NCBI RefSeq assembly: GCF_016902535.1
Contig: NZ_JACSNY010000010.1
Location: 1 to 64,000, forward strand
Direction of reading: 5' to 3'
DNA length: 64,000 nucleotides
Origin: Anaerotignum lactatifermentans
GTDB lineage: Bacteria > Bacillota > Clostridia > Lachnospirales > Anaerotignaceae
Position 1 is the stretch's first letter, and every line of letters begins with the position of its first letter. Shown in pieces: positions 27,321 through 36,161 of this stretch. Below the pieces are notes generated by a model. The model saw only the letters and a program-made list of their open reading frames with translations, was not told where the DNA came from and did no database searches. A program made the translations under genes and the position numbers.

Positions 27321-28559
27321 ATGAAATCGAAGGGCAGATTGATGCTGTTCCTGATGCTGGTGCTGGCCGTAGGTCTCAGTTTTGTGGCGCTGCGGGGAAT
27401 CGGCGCCGACGGCAAATGGAGCGCGGCCCAGATCAAGCAGGGGCTGGATCTGAGCGGCGGCGTATACATCGTATACGAAGCAGACAAGGAAAATGTGACC
27501 CAGGAGGAAATGAACGCGGCAGTTTCTCTGATCCAAGGGCGTTTGGACTGGAATGGATGGACAGAAGCGGAAGTGGCGCAGGATGGCAGCAACCGCATCC
27601 GTGTGGATATCCCCGGCGTGGAAAACGCGGAGGAGGCCATTCGGGAGATTGGGCAGACCGCGCAGCTTGCCTTTAAGGACGAAGCGGGCAACGTGCTTTT
27701 GACAGGGGACATGGTAGTCAATGCCACAAAGCAGGTAGGCGCTACCAGCAAAAACGGCCCTTCTGAGCCATATGTGGCGCTGGAATTCAGCGATGAGGGC
27801 AAACAGCTTTTCGCGGAAGCCACAAAAGCCAATATCGGCAAGACCATTCAGATCGTAATGGATGACGAGATCATCAGCAGCCCTATGGTATCCACAGAGA
27901 TTACCGACGGCAATGCCATCATTACGGGCAACTTTACCGGGGAATCCGCGGAAGAACTGGCTTCTTTGATCCGTGCTGGATCTCTGCCCTTTAATCTGAA
28001 TGTAATCCATATGAAAAATGTAGGCGCAAGACTGGGGGCTGACGCCCTGGACAGCGGTGTAATGGCCGGCATGGTAGGTATCGCTCTGGTACTGCTGTTT
28101 ATGCTGGTGGTGTACAAGCTGCTGGGACTGGCGGCGGATATTGCCCTGGTGGTATATATCGGTTTGGAAATGGTACTGCTGAGCGCTTTTGGCATCACGC
28201 TGACACTGCCGGGGATTGCCGGTATTATTTTGTCCATTGGTATGGCCGTAGACGCCAATGTAGTCATCTTTGAGCGTATCAAAGAGGAACTGGTGGAAGG
28301 AAAAACACTGCGGGTTTCCGTAAAGAATGGTTTTTCCAGAGCCCTGCCCGCCATTCTGGACGGCAATATCACAACGCTGATCGCGGCAGTAGTGCTGTTT
28401 GTATTTGGTTCCGGCACAGTCAAGGGATTTGCCACAACGCTGATGATGGGCATTATCATTTCCATGTTTACGGCCCTTTGCATTACCCGGATTCTGGTCA
28501 ACGGTTTTATGTACAGCGGCATATATAACCCCAAGCTTTACGGCTTGCGGACGAAGTAA
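27321..28559 (+). CDS. secD: Protein translocase subunit SecD
   Basis: SecD (412 residues) works with SecF to pull exported proteins through SecYEG using the proton or sodium gradient. It has an N-terminal membrane helix, the P1 head region with QGLDLSGGVYIVYEA, and the C-terminal five-helix domain containing GIILSIGMAVDANVVIFERIKEE. The first extracytoplasmic domain is short, as in many Firmicutes. GGAGG precedes ATG; secF starts 13 bases later. Confidence 0.94.
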   Translation: MKSKGRLMLFLMLVLAVGLSFVALRGIGADGKWSAAQIKQGLDLSGGVYIVYEADKENVTQEEMNAAVSLIQGRLDWNGWTEAEVAQDGSNRIRVDIPGVENAEEAIREIGQTAQLAFKDEAGNVLLTGDMVVNATKQVGATSKNGPSEPYVALEFSDEGKQLFAEATKANIGKTIQIVMDDEIISSPMVSTEITDGNAIITGNFTGESAEELASLIRAGSLPFNLNVIHMKNVGARLGADALDSGVMAGMVGIALVLLFMLVVYKLLGLAADIALVVYIGLEMVLLSAFGITLTLPGIAGIILSIGMAVDANVVIFERIKEELVEGKTLRVSVKNGFSRALPAILDGNITTLIAAVVLFVFGSGTVKGFATTLMMGIIISMFTALCITRILVNGFMYSGIYNPKLYGLRTK

Positions 28560-28572
28560 GGAGGCGGGAAAA

Positions 28573-29451
28573 ATGAAGATCATAGAAAACAGAAGGAAAT
28601 TTTTCGCCGTTTCCATACTGGTAATCTGTATTGGCATTGCGGCGATGATCGTACAGTCTACGGCAGGCAACGGCGCCTTCCGTTATGACGTGGAATTTAC
28701 CGGCGGTACCTCCATGGAGATCGACATGGGGCAGGAATGTGACCAGGAAGAACTGCGCCAGATCATTGAGGAGGTTACAGGCCAGAGCAGCCCGCAGATT
28801 CAGCAGGTGCTGGGCAGCAACGAGGTGGCTGTAAAAATGCAGTCCATTGACAGCGATACAAGGCAGCAGCTGATGGCGGCGATTCAGGAGGTATATCCCC
28901 AGGCACAGGCGGGAGAAATTTCCGACGTAAGCGCTACTGTCAGCAGCGAAATGCAGACAGCGGCCATCAAGGCCACATTGATCGCCGGGATCGCCATGCT
29001 GATCTATATTTCCCTGCGGTTTAGGGACGTGCGGGCAGGCGCCAGCGCCATTATCGCTTTGTTCCATGATATTCTGGTGGTATTGACGGCCTATGCTGTC
29101 TTTCGTATCCCGGTCAACAATACGTTTATTGTAGTGCTTCTGACCATACTGGGGTATTCCATTAACTCTACTATCGTTATTTTTGACCGAATCCGGGAAA
29201 ATAAGGATAAATTCCGCAAAAATCAGACGGCGGAAAAGATCGATAAAAGCGTCAGCCAGACATTGGCGCGTTCTATCAATACATCTTTGACAACTTTGTT
29301 TACCGTAGGCGCCATTTATGTTCTGGGCGTGCAGTCCATCAAGGAATTTGCCCTGCCCATGATGATCGGCATATTGGCAGGGGCATATTCCTCTGTATGT
29401 ATTTCCGGCTCCATATGGTACACACTGCTGCCAAAGCAGGAAAAAGAATGA
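28573..29451 (+). CDS. secF: Protein translocase subunit SecF
   Basis: SecF (292 residues) shows the N-terminal helix, the extracytoplasmic domain with YDVEFTGGTSMEI, and the conserved membrane motif ILGYSINSTIVIFDRIREN. The pair is encoded as two genes, not as the fused SecDF of Bacillus. A terminator follows. Confidence 0.94.
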   Translation: MKIIENRRKFFAVSILVICIGIAAMIVQSTAGNGAFRYDVEFTGGTSMEIDMGQECDQEELRQIIEEVTGQSSPQIQQVLGSNEVAVKMQSIDSDTRQQLMAAIQEVYPQAQAGEISDVSATVSSEMQTAAIKATLIAGIAMLIYISLRFRDVRAGASAIIALFHDILVVLTAYAVFRIPVNNTFIVVLLTILGYSINSTIVIFDRIRENKDKFRKNQTAEKIDKSVSQTLARSINTSLTTLFTVGAIYVLGVQSIKEFALPMMIGILAGAYSSVCISGSIWYTLLPKQEKE

Positions 29452-29487
29452 CTTTTTCCGGCGGCACCGGCCTTTGAAGCGGGAAAA

Positions 29488-29532
29488 AGACTCCCCCTTG
29501 ACGTCCTTGGGACAAGAGGGGGAGATTTTTTT
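29488..29532 (+). terminator. Intrinsic terminator after secF
   Basis: CTCCCCCTTG pairs with CAAGAGGGGGAG (one bulged base) and is followed by seven T residues. Confidence 0.9.
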
Positions 29533-29674
29533 GCTTTTTCCCGGAAAGTATGGATTTTTAACGGCTTGCGCTATTGTATTTCCGTGGACATAATGATAAT
29601 ATAATTTCGATTGAGTTTTTTTGGAAATGAGAACGGCGGCAGGTGCGGCGCACTCTGCGCGCAAGGAGGAAATT

Positions 29675-31033
29675 ATGAAAATAGTAATCGTTGGGGACGG
29701 TAAAGTGGGGAGCACCATCGCAAAACAGCTTTCCACGGAAGGACATGACATCATTGTCATCGACAGCAATCCCAGAGCGTTGGCAGGCTCCGGCAATACC
29801 ATGGACGTTATCTGTCTGGAAGGGAACGGCTGTACCGTAACCATGCAGCAGGAGGCTGGGGTGCCGGATTCGGATCTGCTGATCGCGGCGACCTCTGCTG
29901 ACGAAGTGAATTTATTATGCTGTCTGCTGGGAAAGAAGCTGGGGGCCAGACATACCATTGCCCGGGTAAGAAATCCGGAGTATTATGCCCAGATGAATCT
30001 GCTGAAGGAGGAACTGGGGCTGAGTATGGCGGTTAATCCGGAATCGGCGGCGGCCCAGGAGGTTTCCCGTCTGCTGCGTTTCCCTTCGGCCCTGAAGATC
30101 GAGCCCTTTGCCAGAGGGCGGGTAGAACTGGTAGAACTGAAAATCCCGGAGAACAGTGTGCTGGCAGGGATGCCCCTTTGGGCCATTTATAAAGAATTTC
30201 AGGTGAAGATTCTGGTCTGCGCCGTGCAGCGGGAGGAGGAAGTGACGATTCCTTCCGGTGATTTTGTACTGCATGCAGGGGACAAGATCAATATTACGGC
30301 AGAGCATATCGAAATTGAGAAATTTTTCCGTATTCTGGGGCTGTTCCGCAACAGGGTGCGTTCCGTTATGATTATCGGCGGCGGCAGGCTGGCTTATTAT
30401 CTGGCGAAGGAGCTGGTTGCCATTCGGGCAAGAGTCAAGATCATAGAGATGGATCTGGAACGCTGCGAATATCTGAGCGAGATGCTGCCGGAGGCCGTCA
30501 TCATCCATGCCGACGGCACAGACCGGGAGGTGCTGCAGGAGGAAGGTCTGGAAAAGACCGACGCACTGGTTACATTGACGGGCATGGACGAGGAGAATAT
30601 TGTAGTGGGTCTTTACGCCAAAGCGAAGAAGGTGCCAAAGGTAGTGGCAAAGGTCAATAAGATCTCCTTCCATGAGATTTTCGATCATATGGATATCGAC
30701 AGCTTTATTTCTCCCAAGACCATCGCCGCGAACAATATTGTGCGGTATGTCCGGGCCATGCAGAACTCTGTCGGCAGCAGCAACGTGGAGACGCTGCACC
30801 GCCTTATCAACGATCAGGTGGAGGCTGTGGAATTTAAGGTCTGGGAGCCTTCCGATGTGGTAGGTATTCCGCTGAAGGATCTGAAGATCAAGAAAAATCT
30901 GCTTTTGGCGACCATTATCCGTCAGGGGAAGATCATCATTCCCGGCGGTAACGATGTCATTCAGGTAGGGGACCATGTAATCGTCGTTACCAGCGGCAAG
31001 CCTTTGGGCGATCTGATGGAAATTTTGAAATAA
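29675..31033 (+). CDS. trkA: Trk potassium uptake regulatory subunit TrkA
   Basis: The 452-residue cytosolic protein has two RCK halves: the first opens with KIVIVGDGKVGSTIAKQL and the second, near residue 230, with SVMIIGGGRLAYYLAKEL; each ends in a TrkA-C domain. It gates the TrkH channel in response to nucleotides. ATG 29675 follows AAGGAGG; an in-frame ATG at 29621 lacks a site. trkH follows 31 bases later. Confidence 0.94.
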   Translation: MKIVIVGDGKVGSTIAKQLSTEGHDIIVIDSNPRALAGSGNTMDVICLEGNGCTVTMQQEAGVPDSDLLIAATSADEVNLLCCLLGKKLGARHTIARVRNPEYYAQMNLLKEELGLSMAVNPESAAAQEVSRLLRFPSALKIEPFARGRVELVELKIPENSVLAGMPLWAIYKEFQVKILVCAVQREEEVTIPSGDFVLHAGDKINITAEHIEIEKFFRILGLFRNRVRSVMIIGGGRLAYYLAKELVAIRARVKIIEMDLERCEYLSEMLPEAVIIHADGTDREVLQEEGLEKTDALVTLTGMDEENIVVGLYAKAKKVPKVVAKVNKISFHEIFDHMDIDSFISPKTIAANNIVRYVRAMQNSVGSSNVETLHRLINDQVEAVEFKVWEPSDVVGIPLKDLKIKKNLLLATIIRQGKIIIPGGNDVIQVGDHVIVVTSGKPLGDLMEILK

Positions 31034-31064
31034 TGTTTTTTCAGAAACAGGGTAGGGTATTGTA

Positions 31065-32510
31065 ATGAATTATAGAATGATGGCCTATATATTAGGCAAT
31101 ATTATGCAGGTGGAAGGCGCGCTGATGGGGATTTCCGCACTGATGGCGGTTTATTTCGCCGAGATCGGGGAACTGAAGGCGTTTTTGCTGACCATCGCGC
31201 TGCTGGTGGTGCTGGGCACTTTCATGAAGTGGAAGGTGCCAAAAAACAGGAGAATCTACGGCAGAGAGGGTTTTGTTGTAGTTGCCCTCAGCTGGGTTGT
31301 TATGTCCTTTTTTGGGGCGCTGCCCTTTTATTTCAGCGGCGCCATCGAAGGGCTGATGAACTGCTGGTTTGAGACGGTCTCCGGCTTTACTACCACCGGC
31401 GCTACCATACTTTCGGAGGTGGAAAGTCTGCCCAGCAGCATTTTGTTCTGGCGCAGTTTTACACACTGGATCGGCGGTATGGGGATTCTGGTCTTTGTCC
31501 TTGCCATTATGCCTTTGGCTGACGAGCGTTCCATGCATTTGATGAAGGCGGAGGCGCCGGGGCCTGTGGTCAGCAAGCTGGTGCCAAAGATCAAATCCAC
31601 GGCGAAAATCCTTTACGGCATCTATATCGCGCTGACGATCATTGAGGCGATTTTCCTTTTCGCGGGCGGGATGCCGCTTTTTGACAGTGTGGCTCATGCC
31701 GTATCTACGGCGGGAACCGGCGGCTTTTCCGTGAAAAACAGCAGTATCGCCGCCTATGACAGTCCGTATTTTGAATATGTCATCACGGTCTTTATGCTGC
31801 TGTTCAGTATCAACTTCAACTTGTTTTACCTTCTGCTGATTCGGGATTTCAAGGCGGTATTTAAAAATGAGGAACTGCGGTATTATCTGATTATTGTGGG
31901 ATTTTCCACATTGGTCATCACAGCCAACATTTATCATTTGTATCCGACGCTGGAAAGCGCCTTCCGCCATTCCGTATTCCAGGTGGCTACCGTTACCAGT
32001 ACCACTGGCTTTATTACGGCCAACTATGAGTACTGGCCGGAGCTTTCCAAGACCATACTGATTGTACTGACGATGCTGGGGGCCTGCGGCGGTTCCACCG
32101 GCGGCGGTATTAAAATTTCCCGCTTTATCATTTTGTTAAAATTATGCCTGCGGGAGGTGCGCCATATCGTCCATCCCAGAGCGGTCAATATCATCAAGCT
32201 GGAAGGGCAGAAACTGAATGAAGAAACCATACAGGGCACCACAGGATATTTTATCACCTATATCCTGCTGTTGTTTGGCTCCTTTATTCTGGTGTCTTTG
32301 GATAACTATGACTTTGTGACGTCGATTACGGCGGTCATTACGGCGCTGGGGAATGTAGGGCCTGGTCTTTCCATGGTCGGTCCGGTAGAGAACTTCGGAT
32401 TTTTCTCCGGTTTCGCCAAGCTGGTGCTGAGTTTGGACATGCTGTTTGGCCGTCTGGAGATCTTCCCTATGATTATGCTGTTTTCTCCTTCTATCTGGAG
32501 ACGGGATTAA
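31065..32510 (+). CDS. trkH: Trk potassium uptake membrane subunit TrkH
   Basis: TrkH (481 residues) is the ion-conducting subunit. Four pore loops are visible: SGFTTTGATIL, AGTGGFSV, TSTTGFITANYEYWPE and GNVGPGLSMVGP, each between paired hydrophobic segments. It forms an operon with trkA, a complete Trk/Ktr-type potassium uptake system. Confidence 0.94.
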   Translation: MNYRMMAYILGNIMQVEGALMGISALMAVYFAEIGELKAFLLTIALLVVLGTFMKWKVPKNRRIYGREGFVVVALSWVVMSFFGALPFYFSGAIEGLMNCWFETVSGFTTTGATILSEVESLPSSILFWRSFTHWIGGMGILVFVLAIMPLADERSMHLMKAEAPGPVVSKLVPKIKSTAKILYGIYIALTIIEAIFLFAGGMPLFDSVAHAVSTAGTGGFSVKNSSIAAYDSPYFEYVITVFMLLFSINFNLFYLLLIRDFKAVFKNEELRYYLIIVGFSTLVITANIYHLYPTLESAFRHSVFQVATVTSTTGFITANYEYWPELSKTILIVLTMLGACGGSTGGGIKISRFIILLKLCLREVRHIVHPRAVNIIKLEGQKLNEETIQGTTGYFITYILLLFGSFILVSLDNYDFVTSITAVITALGNVGPGLSMVGPVENFGFFSGFAKLVLSLDMLFGRLEIFPMIMLFSPSIWRRD

Positions 32511-32537
32511 ACAACAAAACCATTCTGAATGAAAAAG

Positions 32538-32587
32538 AAATCGTCGGTATCCTTGCAATACAAAGGATACCGGCGATTTTTGCTTTT
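32538..32587 (+). terminator. Hairpin terminator, dispersed family copy B
   Basis: AAATCGTCGGTATCCTT pairs with AAGGATACCGGCGATTT, followed by TTTGCTTTT. It resembles the elements at 23941, 33646 and 39897. Confidence 0.9.
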
Positions 32588-32618
32588 CCCGGCAAAGTGA
32601 CGGGCTGTCTTTTGCTAT

Positions 32619-32660
32619 GTGACACAGTCACGGAAGGAAGACATAAAAGCATAGTATACT
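32619..32660 (+). promoter_or_regulatory. Candidate Crp/Fnr-type activator site and -10 for the Fe-S gene pair
   Basis: The dyad GTGACacaGTCAC lies at 32619-32631. A clean -10 TATACT at 32655-32660 has no recognisable -35 (GGAAGG). The dyad centre would be at about -42 from the start, the class II activator position of Crp/Fnr-family proteins. Confidence 0.5.
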
Positions 32661-32700
32661 CCTTTACAAGAGAAGAAAAGCGGTGAAGGAGGAAAACATT

Positions 32701-32901
32701 ATGGCGGGAAGAAGAAAAGCGGAAGTAAATCAAAAAAGCTGTGTGGCCTGCGGGGCCTGTGCCAAGGCCTGCCCCATTGGAGCGGTGGCCGTTTGGAAAG
32801 GAATCTGGGCAAAGGTAGACGAGGCAAAATGTGTTGGCTGCGGCAGATGTGAAAAGGCCTGTCCGGCTTCTATTATCAGGATGAAAGAGGTGGGCGCATG
32901 A
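32701..32901 (+). CDS. Small 2[4Fe-4S] ferredoxin
   Basis: The 66-residue protein carries two complete clusters motifs, CVACGACAKACP and CVGCGRCEKACP, and little else, so it is a soluble electron carrier. ATG 32701 follows AAGGAGG. Its end overlaps the start of the next gene by four bases, so the two are probably translationally coupled partners. Confidence 0.93.
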   Translation: MAGRRKAEVNQKSCVACGACAKACPIGAVAVWKGIWAKVDEAKCVGCGRCEKACPASIIRMKEVGA

Positions 32902-33506
32902 AAAAGAAAAAATGGTATGACTATTTATGGATTGTTTCCGCCGCCTATCTGATTTTGGGCTGTTTCAATATTCTTTTCGCGTGGATGGGGCTGCTGTGCT
33001 TTTTTATCCCTCTGATTCTGGCTGTGGCCGGAGGGGATAAACTCTACTGCAACCGCTACTGCGGCAGAGGACAGCTCTTTGATCTTCTGGGAAACAGGCT
33101 CCGTCTTTCCAGAAAAAAGAATATTCCGGGATTTCTGCGGAGCAAATGGTTCCGGTACGGATTTTTGATTTTCTTTTTCATTATGTTTTTCCAGATGCTG
33201 TTCAATACCTATCTGGTGTTTCAGGGAACCAATTCTCTGAAGGAAGTGGTGACACTGCTGTGGACCTTCCGGCTTCCATGGAACTGGGCATACCACGGTA
33301 TGGCCGTATCGCCCTGGGTGGCGCAGTTCGCCTTTGGATTTTACAGTGTGATGCTAACGTCCACTGTATTGGGACTGGTGACCATGATGTTGTTTAAACC
33401 ACGTTCCTGGTGCGTATACTGCCCTATGGGCACTATGACCCAGACCATCTGTAAGGCAAAATACAGCTGTGGAAGCTGTATGAAGAAAGAAGAAATACAG
33501 GCGTAA
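32898..33506 (+). CDS. Membrane 4Fe-4S protein, NapH-like
   Basis: The 202-residue membrane protein has about four to five hydrophobic segments and conserved cysteine clusters: CNRYCGRG after the second helix, CVYCPMGTMTQTIC near residue 174 and CGSC near the end. This layout resembles NapH/CcoG/RdxA-type membrane iron-sulfur proteins that pass electrons to or from a ferredoxin. The four-base overlap with the ferredoxin gene fits such a pairing. The electron donor or acceptor is unknown. Confidence 0.82.
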   Translation: MKKKKWYDYLWIVSAAYLILGCFNILFAWMGLLCFFIPLILAVAGGDKLYCNRYCGRGQLFDLLGNRLRLSRKKNIPGFLRSKWFRYGFLIFFFIMFFQMLFNTYLVFQGTNSLKEVVTLLWTFRLPWNWAYHGMAVSPWVAQFAFGFYSVMLTSTVLGLVTMMLFKPRSWCVYCPMGTMTQTICKAKYSCGSCMKKEEIQA

Positions 33507-33557
33507 GCCTTTGATATAAATGGTATTCCCCCTTTTCATAAAAAAGTATGATGCAGG

Positions 33558-33618
33558 AAGCGGTTCTTCTGTGGAAACCATGGTTTTCCATGATTTCCGC
33601 AGGGGAACCGCGGCTGTT
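33558..33618 (+). terminator. Long imperfect hairpin after the Fe-S pair
   Basis: AGCGGTTCTTCTGTGGAAA pairs imperfectly with TTTCCGCAGGGGAACCGC; an inner CATGG/CCATG element caps it. GTTTT follows. It is likely a terminator or mRNA-stabilising element. Confidence 0.55.
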
Positions 33619-33645
33619 TTCGGAAAAAAACAAGTCTGAACAAAG

Positions 33646-33694
33646 TATCGCCGGAATTCTTTATGTGATAAGGAGGCCGGCGGATTTTGTTTTC
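33646..33694 (+). terminator. Hairpin terminator, dispersed family copy D (diverged)
   Basis: ATCGCCGGAATTCTT faces AAGGAGGCCGGCGGAT, followed by TTTGTTTT. It is an imperfect copy of the family at 23941, 32538 and 39897. Confidence 0.65.
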
Positions 33695-33786
33695 TGAGGG
33701 CGGAGGAAGAATCCGGTTTTGTTTTTGTTTGCAGAAGGGGCCGGCTGTGGTATCATAGCAGAAGAATGAATTTTGGGAGGATATTT

Positions 33787-34944
33787 ATGAAAGAAGCGGG
33801 TCTTTACATTCATATCCCTTTTTGCAGGCAAAAGTGTTTCTACTGCGATTTTCCCTCTTTTGCCGGGAAAGAGGAATTGTTTGCGGAATATACAGACGCC
33901 CTTTGCCGGGAACTGGAGAAAGGCGCGGCGGAGCTGGCGGGATATGGAATCAAAAGTGTATTTGTAGGCGGCGGCACACCGACGGTACTGCCTATGGAGC
34001 TGATGGAGCGGATCATGGGTATGGTTTTTGATTGCTATGAGATCCTGCCGGAGGCGGAGATCACCACAGAAGCCAATCCGGGGACTCTGGACGAAGCAGT
34101 CTGCCGGCGGCTGAAGCAGATGGGATTTAACCGGCTGAGTATGGGGCTGCAGGCGTGGCAGGACGAGCTGCTGCTGCGGCTGGGCCGGATACATGACCGC
34201 GCGCAGTTTCTGGAAAATCTGGACAACGCCAGAAGAGCCGGCTTTGATAATATCAACGCGGACCTGATGTTTGCGCTGCCGGGGCAGACTTTGGCGCAGT
34301 GGGAGGAAACGCTGGATGCGGTCATTGGGCTGGGGTTGGAGCATATTTCCGCTTACAGTTTGATTATAGAGGAAGGAACGCCTTTTTATGACTGGTATGA
34401 GAAGGGTGTCTATCAGGAAACGGACGAGGAAACGGACCGGGCCATGTATGCCATGACCCAGAAAAAATTGACGGAAGGCGGCTATCACCAGTATGAGATT
34501 TCGAATTTTGCCAAAGAGGGCAAGGAAAGCCGTCACAATAAAATTTACTGGCTGGATGAGGAATACCATGGGTTTGGCATGGGCGCACATTCTTACTGGC
34601 AGGGCCGCCGGTTCCATAATCCGGGCACCCTGGAGGAATATATAAGGAAGGCGAAACGCGGGGAAGACCTGCGGGAGGAGATGGAGAAAATTCCGCAGGA
34701 AGAAGAAATGAGCGAGTTTATGTTTCTGGGCCTGCGGATGACAAAGGGCATTGAGAAAGAGCGGTTTCTGCGGCGGTTCGGAAAGACGGTGGAGGCGGTC
34801 TATGGCCCCGCCATTGTCCGGCTGAAGGCGGAAGATCTGCTGGAAGAGGCGGAGGGATGGCTGCGTCTGACACAAAGAGGCGTTGATGTGAGTAATCATG
34901 TTTTCGTAGAATTCCTGCCGGAGGAGGGCGGAAGCCGGACTTGA
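33787..34944 (+). CDS. hemW: Radical SAM heme chaperone HemW
   Basis: HemW (385 residues) binds a 4Fe-4S cluster through CRQKCFYCDF (CX3CX2C) and carries the family motifs VFVGGGTPT and LSMGLQAWQDELL, with a C-terminal HemN-type domain. It was long annotated as an oxygen-independent coproporphyrinogen oxidase, but HemW has an extra cysteine spacing pattern and acts in heme trafficking. ATG 33787 follows GGGAGG; the ATG at 33766 lacks a site. It sits just upstream of hrcA, a common Firmicute order. Confidence 0.92.
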   Translation: MKEAGLYIHIPFCRQKCFYCDFPSFAGKEELFAEYTDALCRELEKGAAELAGYGIKSVFVGGGTPTVLPMELMERIMGMVFDCYEILPEAEITTEANPGTLDEAVCRRLKQMGFNRLSMGLQAWQDELLLRLGRIHDRAQFLENLDNARRAGFDNINADLMFALPGQTLAQWEETLDAVIGLGLEHISAYSLIIEEGTPFYDWYEKGVYQETDEETDRAMYAMTQKKLTEGGYHQYEISNFAKEGKESRHNKIYWLDEEYHGFGMGAHSYWQGRRFHNPGTLEEYIRKAKRGEDLREEMEKIPQEEEMSEFMFLGLRMTKGIEKERFLRRFGKTVEAVYGPAIVRLKAEDLLEEAEGWLRLTQRGVDVSNHVFVEFLPEEGGSRT

Positions 34945-34999
34945 GACAGGAGGCGTTTCCTTCCCGCAAACCCATGAAAAACATCTGAATTTTTTTCAA

Positions 35000-35031
35000 T
35001 TAGCACTTGACATTGCCGGTGGCAAGTGCTA
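35000..35031 (+). promoter_or_regulatory. Second, CIRCE-like palindrome spanning the hrcA promoter
   Basis: TTAGCACTT (35000-35008) and AAGTGCTA (35024-35031) match CIRCE arms but are 15 bases apart, not 9. The left arm overlaps the -35 and the right arm the -10. Confidence 0.55.
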
Positions 35032-35035
35032 TCTT
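35007..35035 (+). promoter_or_regulatory. Promoter of hrcA-grpE-dnaK-dnaJ
   Basis: TTGACA at 35007-35012 and TATCTT at 35030-35035 are 17 bases apart, just upstream of the CIRCE operator. Confidence 0.8.
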
Positions 35036-35046
35036 ATGTATATGAG

Positions 35047-35073
35047 TTAGCACTCGATTGAAGCGAGTGCTAA
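35047..35073 (+). promoter_or_regulatory. CIRCE operator (HrcA binding site)
   Basis: TTAGCACTC-N9-GAGTGCTAA is an exact match to the CIRCE consensus. It lies near the transcript start of the heat-shock operon, where HrcA represses. Confidence 0.97.
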
Positions 35074-35097
35074 CAAATCAAAAAGGAGGCGAAGGCT

Positions 35098-36144
35098 ATG
35101 TCGTTGAATGACAGAAAAATACAGATTTTGCAGGCGATCATCAATGATTATATCGAAACGGCGGAGCCTGTCGGTTCCAGAACTATCGCAAAGAAATATA
35201 ACCTGGGCATCAGTTCCGCCACCATCCGCAATGAGATGAGTGATCTGGAGGAAATGGGCTTCATCATTCAGCCCCATGCTTCTTCCGGCCGAATCCCTTC
35301 AGATCTGGGCTATCGGCTCTATGTGGACCACCTGATGCAGAAAAAAGAACTTTCCCCGGAAGAGGAACAGTACCTGCAAAACGTCGTGAACCGAAATGTG
35401 GGACAGATTGATTATTTGCTGGAGGAAATGGCAAAGGCCCTTTCCCTGCTGACCAATTACACCACCATCATTTCGGAACCGGTGAGCCAGACCACAAGGA
35501 TTAAGCAGATCCGTCTGCTGCCGTTGGATGAAGGGTCCATACTGCTGGTTATTGCCACAGAGGACAATTTCATCAAGAACCATGTCATCAAAATGGGGTC
35601 TGTGCCCAATGAGGAAGTGATTCTGCGGATGGGGATGTATCTGAATCATGTGTTACAGGGATATACCATCGCGGATATCGACGCCAATGTGGTGCGGCGG
35701 CTACAAAGAGAACTGGCAGAGTACAGCGGTATCCTGCCCCATATCCTTAAGGCCATTGAAAAGACCATGCGGGCGGCGGAAAAAGTACACCTGCATATGA
35801 GCGGCACCAACAATATTCTGGCCTGTCCGGAATTTTCCGATATTCAGAAAGCGAAATCCCTGTTCCAGACGCTGGAGGAAAAGGATGTGCTGGTGACCCT
35901 GCTGGAAAGCGGGAAATCAGACGATATGCAGATTCTTATCGGCAGTGAGAACCAGGTACAGAGCATGAAGGATTGTTCCGTGATTACGGCAACCTATAAA
36001 ATGGGGGACAATACCAGAGGCACCATCGGTATTGTGGGGCCTACCCGAATGGATTATTCCCAGGTGGTTTCCGTATTGAACGGAATGGTGAGCAATATTG
36101 AGAAAGTGTTGAAAAACCTTGCCGACGGCAATAAAAAAACTTAG
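35098..36144 (+). CDS. hrcA: Heat-inducible repressor HrcA
   Basis: HrcA (348 residues) has an N-terminal winged helix (residues 1-75, SLNDRKIQILQAIINDYIE, EPVGSRTIAKKYNLGISSATIRNEM split by helices), a GAF-like middle domain and the C-terminal STRYDYSQVV-type end, here RMDYSQVVSVLNGM. It represses the class I heat-shock operon by binding CIRCE and needs GroEL to stay active in known species. The gene leads the operon it controls. Confidence 0.96.
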   Translation: MSLNDRKIQILQAIINDYIETAEPVGSRTIAKKYNLGISSATIRNEMSDLEEMGFIIQPHASSGRIPSDLGYRLYVDHLMQKKELSPEEEQYLQNVVNRNVGQIDYLLEEMAKALSLLTNYTTIISEPVSQTTRIKQIRLLPLDEGSILLVIATEDNFIKNHVIKMGSVPNEEVILRMGMYLNHVLQGYTIADIDANVVRRLQRELAEYSGILPHILKAIEKTMRAAEKVHLHMSGTNNILACPEFSDIQKAKSLFQTLEEKDVLVTLLESGKSDDMQILIGSENQVQSMKDCSVITATYKMGDNTRGTIGIVGPTRMDYSQVVSVLNGMVSNIEKVLKNLADGNKKT

Positions 36145-36161
36145 AGAAAAGAGGAGCAGAT

